Positions 63,224-64,000 of a DNA stretch of 64,000 nt are shown here, piece after piece. The position numbers and the translations under genes were made by a program. The stretch covers positions 47,969-111,968 of the forward strand of contig NZ_OENE01000013.1 in assembly GCF_900239495.1 (NCBI RefSeq), written 5' to 3'. The first letter of the stretch is position 1, and each line of letters starts with the position of its first letter. The notes below the pieces were generated by a model that saw only the letters and a list, made by a program, of their open reading frames with translations, did no database searches and had not been told where the DNA came from. The DNA is from Tenacibaculum finnmarkense genomovar ulcerans (GTDB taxonomy: Bacteria; Bacteroidota; Bacteroidia; Flavobacteriales; Flavobacteriaceae).

Positions 63224-64000
63224 GTCAATTCGAGTGATTTTAATGACTAAAAGAAATTAAAATAGTATCGAGAATTTGAATTGTTTTCTTTAGATATTTA
63301 AAAAGTTCTCGATACATTTTTTAAAGGAAAAAAACACTCGAACTGACAGTTATTTTTGATAATCCTTGTCAATTCGAGTGATTTTAATGACTAAAAGGAA
63401 TTAAAATAGTATCGAGAATTTTAGTTTGATTGATTTTGATGCTAAAAAGTTCTCGATACATTTTTTTGAAAGAAAAAAACACTCGAACTGACAGTTCTTT
63501 TGATAATCCTTGTCAATTCGAGTGATTTTAATGACTAAAAGGAATTAAAATAGTATCGAGAATTTTAGTTTGATTGATTTTGATGCTAAAAAGTTCTCGA
63601 TACATTTTTTTGAAAGAAAAAAAATACTCGAACTGACAGTTCTTTTGATAATCCTTGTCAATTCGAGTGATTTTAATGACTAAAAGGAATTAAAATAGTA
63701 TCGAGAATTTGAATTATTTTCTTTGGATATTTAAAAAGTTCTCGATACATTTTTTTGAAAGAAAAAAACACTCGAACTGACAGTTATTTTTGATAATCCT
63801 TGTCAATTCGAGTGATTTTAATGACTAAAAGGAATTAAAATAGTATCGAGAATTTGAATTGTTTTCTTTGGATATTTAAAAAGTTCTCGATACATTTTTT
63901 TGAAAGAAAAAAACACTCGAACTGACAGTTATTTTTGATAATCCTTGTCAATTCGAGTGATTTTAATGACTAAAAGGAATTAAAATAGTATCGAGAATTT
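63224..64000. repeat. Tandem array of a 144-145 bp unit with inverted-repeat ends
   Basis: GTCAATTCGAGTGATTTTAA starts at 63224, 63368, 63512, 63657, 63802 and 63947, so there are five full units plus a sixth cut by the window end. Each unit begins TGTCAATTCGAGTG and ends CACTCGAACTGACA (terminal inverted repeats), with GTATCGAGAA and TTCTCGATAC as nested inner arms. The middles occur in two sequence variants (TTTGATTGATTTTGATGC versus TTTTCTTTGGATATTTAAA). No reading frame is conserved. Related single copies are at 47414-47572 and 59278-59406. Confidence 0.92.

Noticed and set aside
63224..64000. CRISPR array or coding repeat
   Set aside because: Units are near-identical over their full length and have inverted-repeat ends; no spacers and no conserved frame.

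Overview
The window looks like a chromosomal segment of a marine Flavobacteriaceae bacterium (Bacteroidota), close to Tenacibaculum or Polaribacter. The evidence is the very AT-rich DNA, short A/T-flanked hairpin terminators, repeated TAnnTTTG promoter boxes with almost no Shine-Dalgarno sites, and a type IX secretion C-terminal sorting domain. The protein families are also typical: small cold-shock proteins, short-chain threonine dehydrogenase, class 2 PyrD, and RluA-type and TruC-type pseudouridine synthases. No rRNA, tRNA, CRISPR array or intact insertion sequence was seen.

Layout. 1-4744: the end of an SDR gene, a cold-shock gene, and a minus-strand operon (TetR regulator, nitroreductase, YqhD-type alcohol dehydrogenase, DJ-1/PfpI lipoprotein) that looks like an aldehyde/electrophile detoxification regulon with a palindromic operator. 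4982-8983: an accessory island and the main candidate system. It holds a membrane-anchored dCTP deaminase-fold protein, a MazG-like protein, a protein related to the helical domain of 5-hydroxymethyl-dU DNA kinases and thymine pyrophosphorylases, a ThsB-like TIR protein, an Nmad2 gene split by one in-frame TGA, and a small membrane protein. 9080-14810: a two-component system, an Imm51 protein, a second cold-shock gene, and an Lrp regulator divergent from threonine dehydrogenase. 14891-38119: mostly housekeeping genes: TruC, Lrp, M14 peptidase, class V aminotransferase, GlmM, ribosomal protein S1, YigZ, RibD, PrmC, a THUMP-like methyltransferase, FdhD and a YdeP-type molybdoenzyme. A sterol desaturase pseudogene and small repeats also lie here. 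38157-39710 encodes a beta-barrel protein with three glycine-rich repeats.

39711-42428 is a 2.7 kb region without intact genes. It holds a decayed relic of an M14 peptidase and seven tandem copies of a 136-137 bp repeat. 42429-63218 is again mostly housekeeping (RluA-type synthase, Lon, PyrD, PheT, Nudix CoA pyrophosphatase, acyltransferase, M42 peptidase, RecD-like helicase, RsmD). It also has a NUMOD4/HNH endonuclease, a frameshifted LysE exporter, a secreted T9SS nuclease and a likely MqsR-like toxin-antitoxin pair. 63224-64000 is a tandem array of a 144-145 bp unit with inverted-repeat ends; diverged single copies lie at 47414-47572 and 59278-59406.

Family assignments come from reading motifs by eye, without database searches. 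Start codons were moved inward where the upstream extension lacks family resemblance or a promoter box lies in the way.
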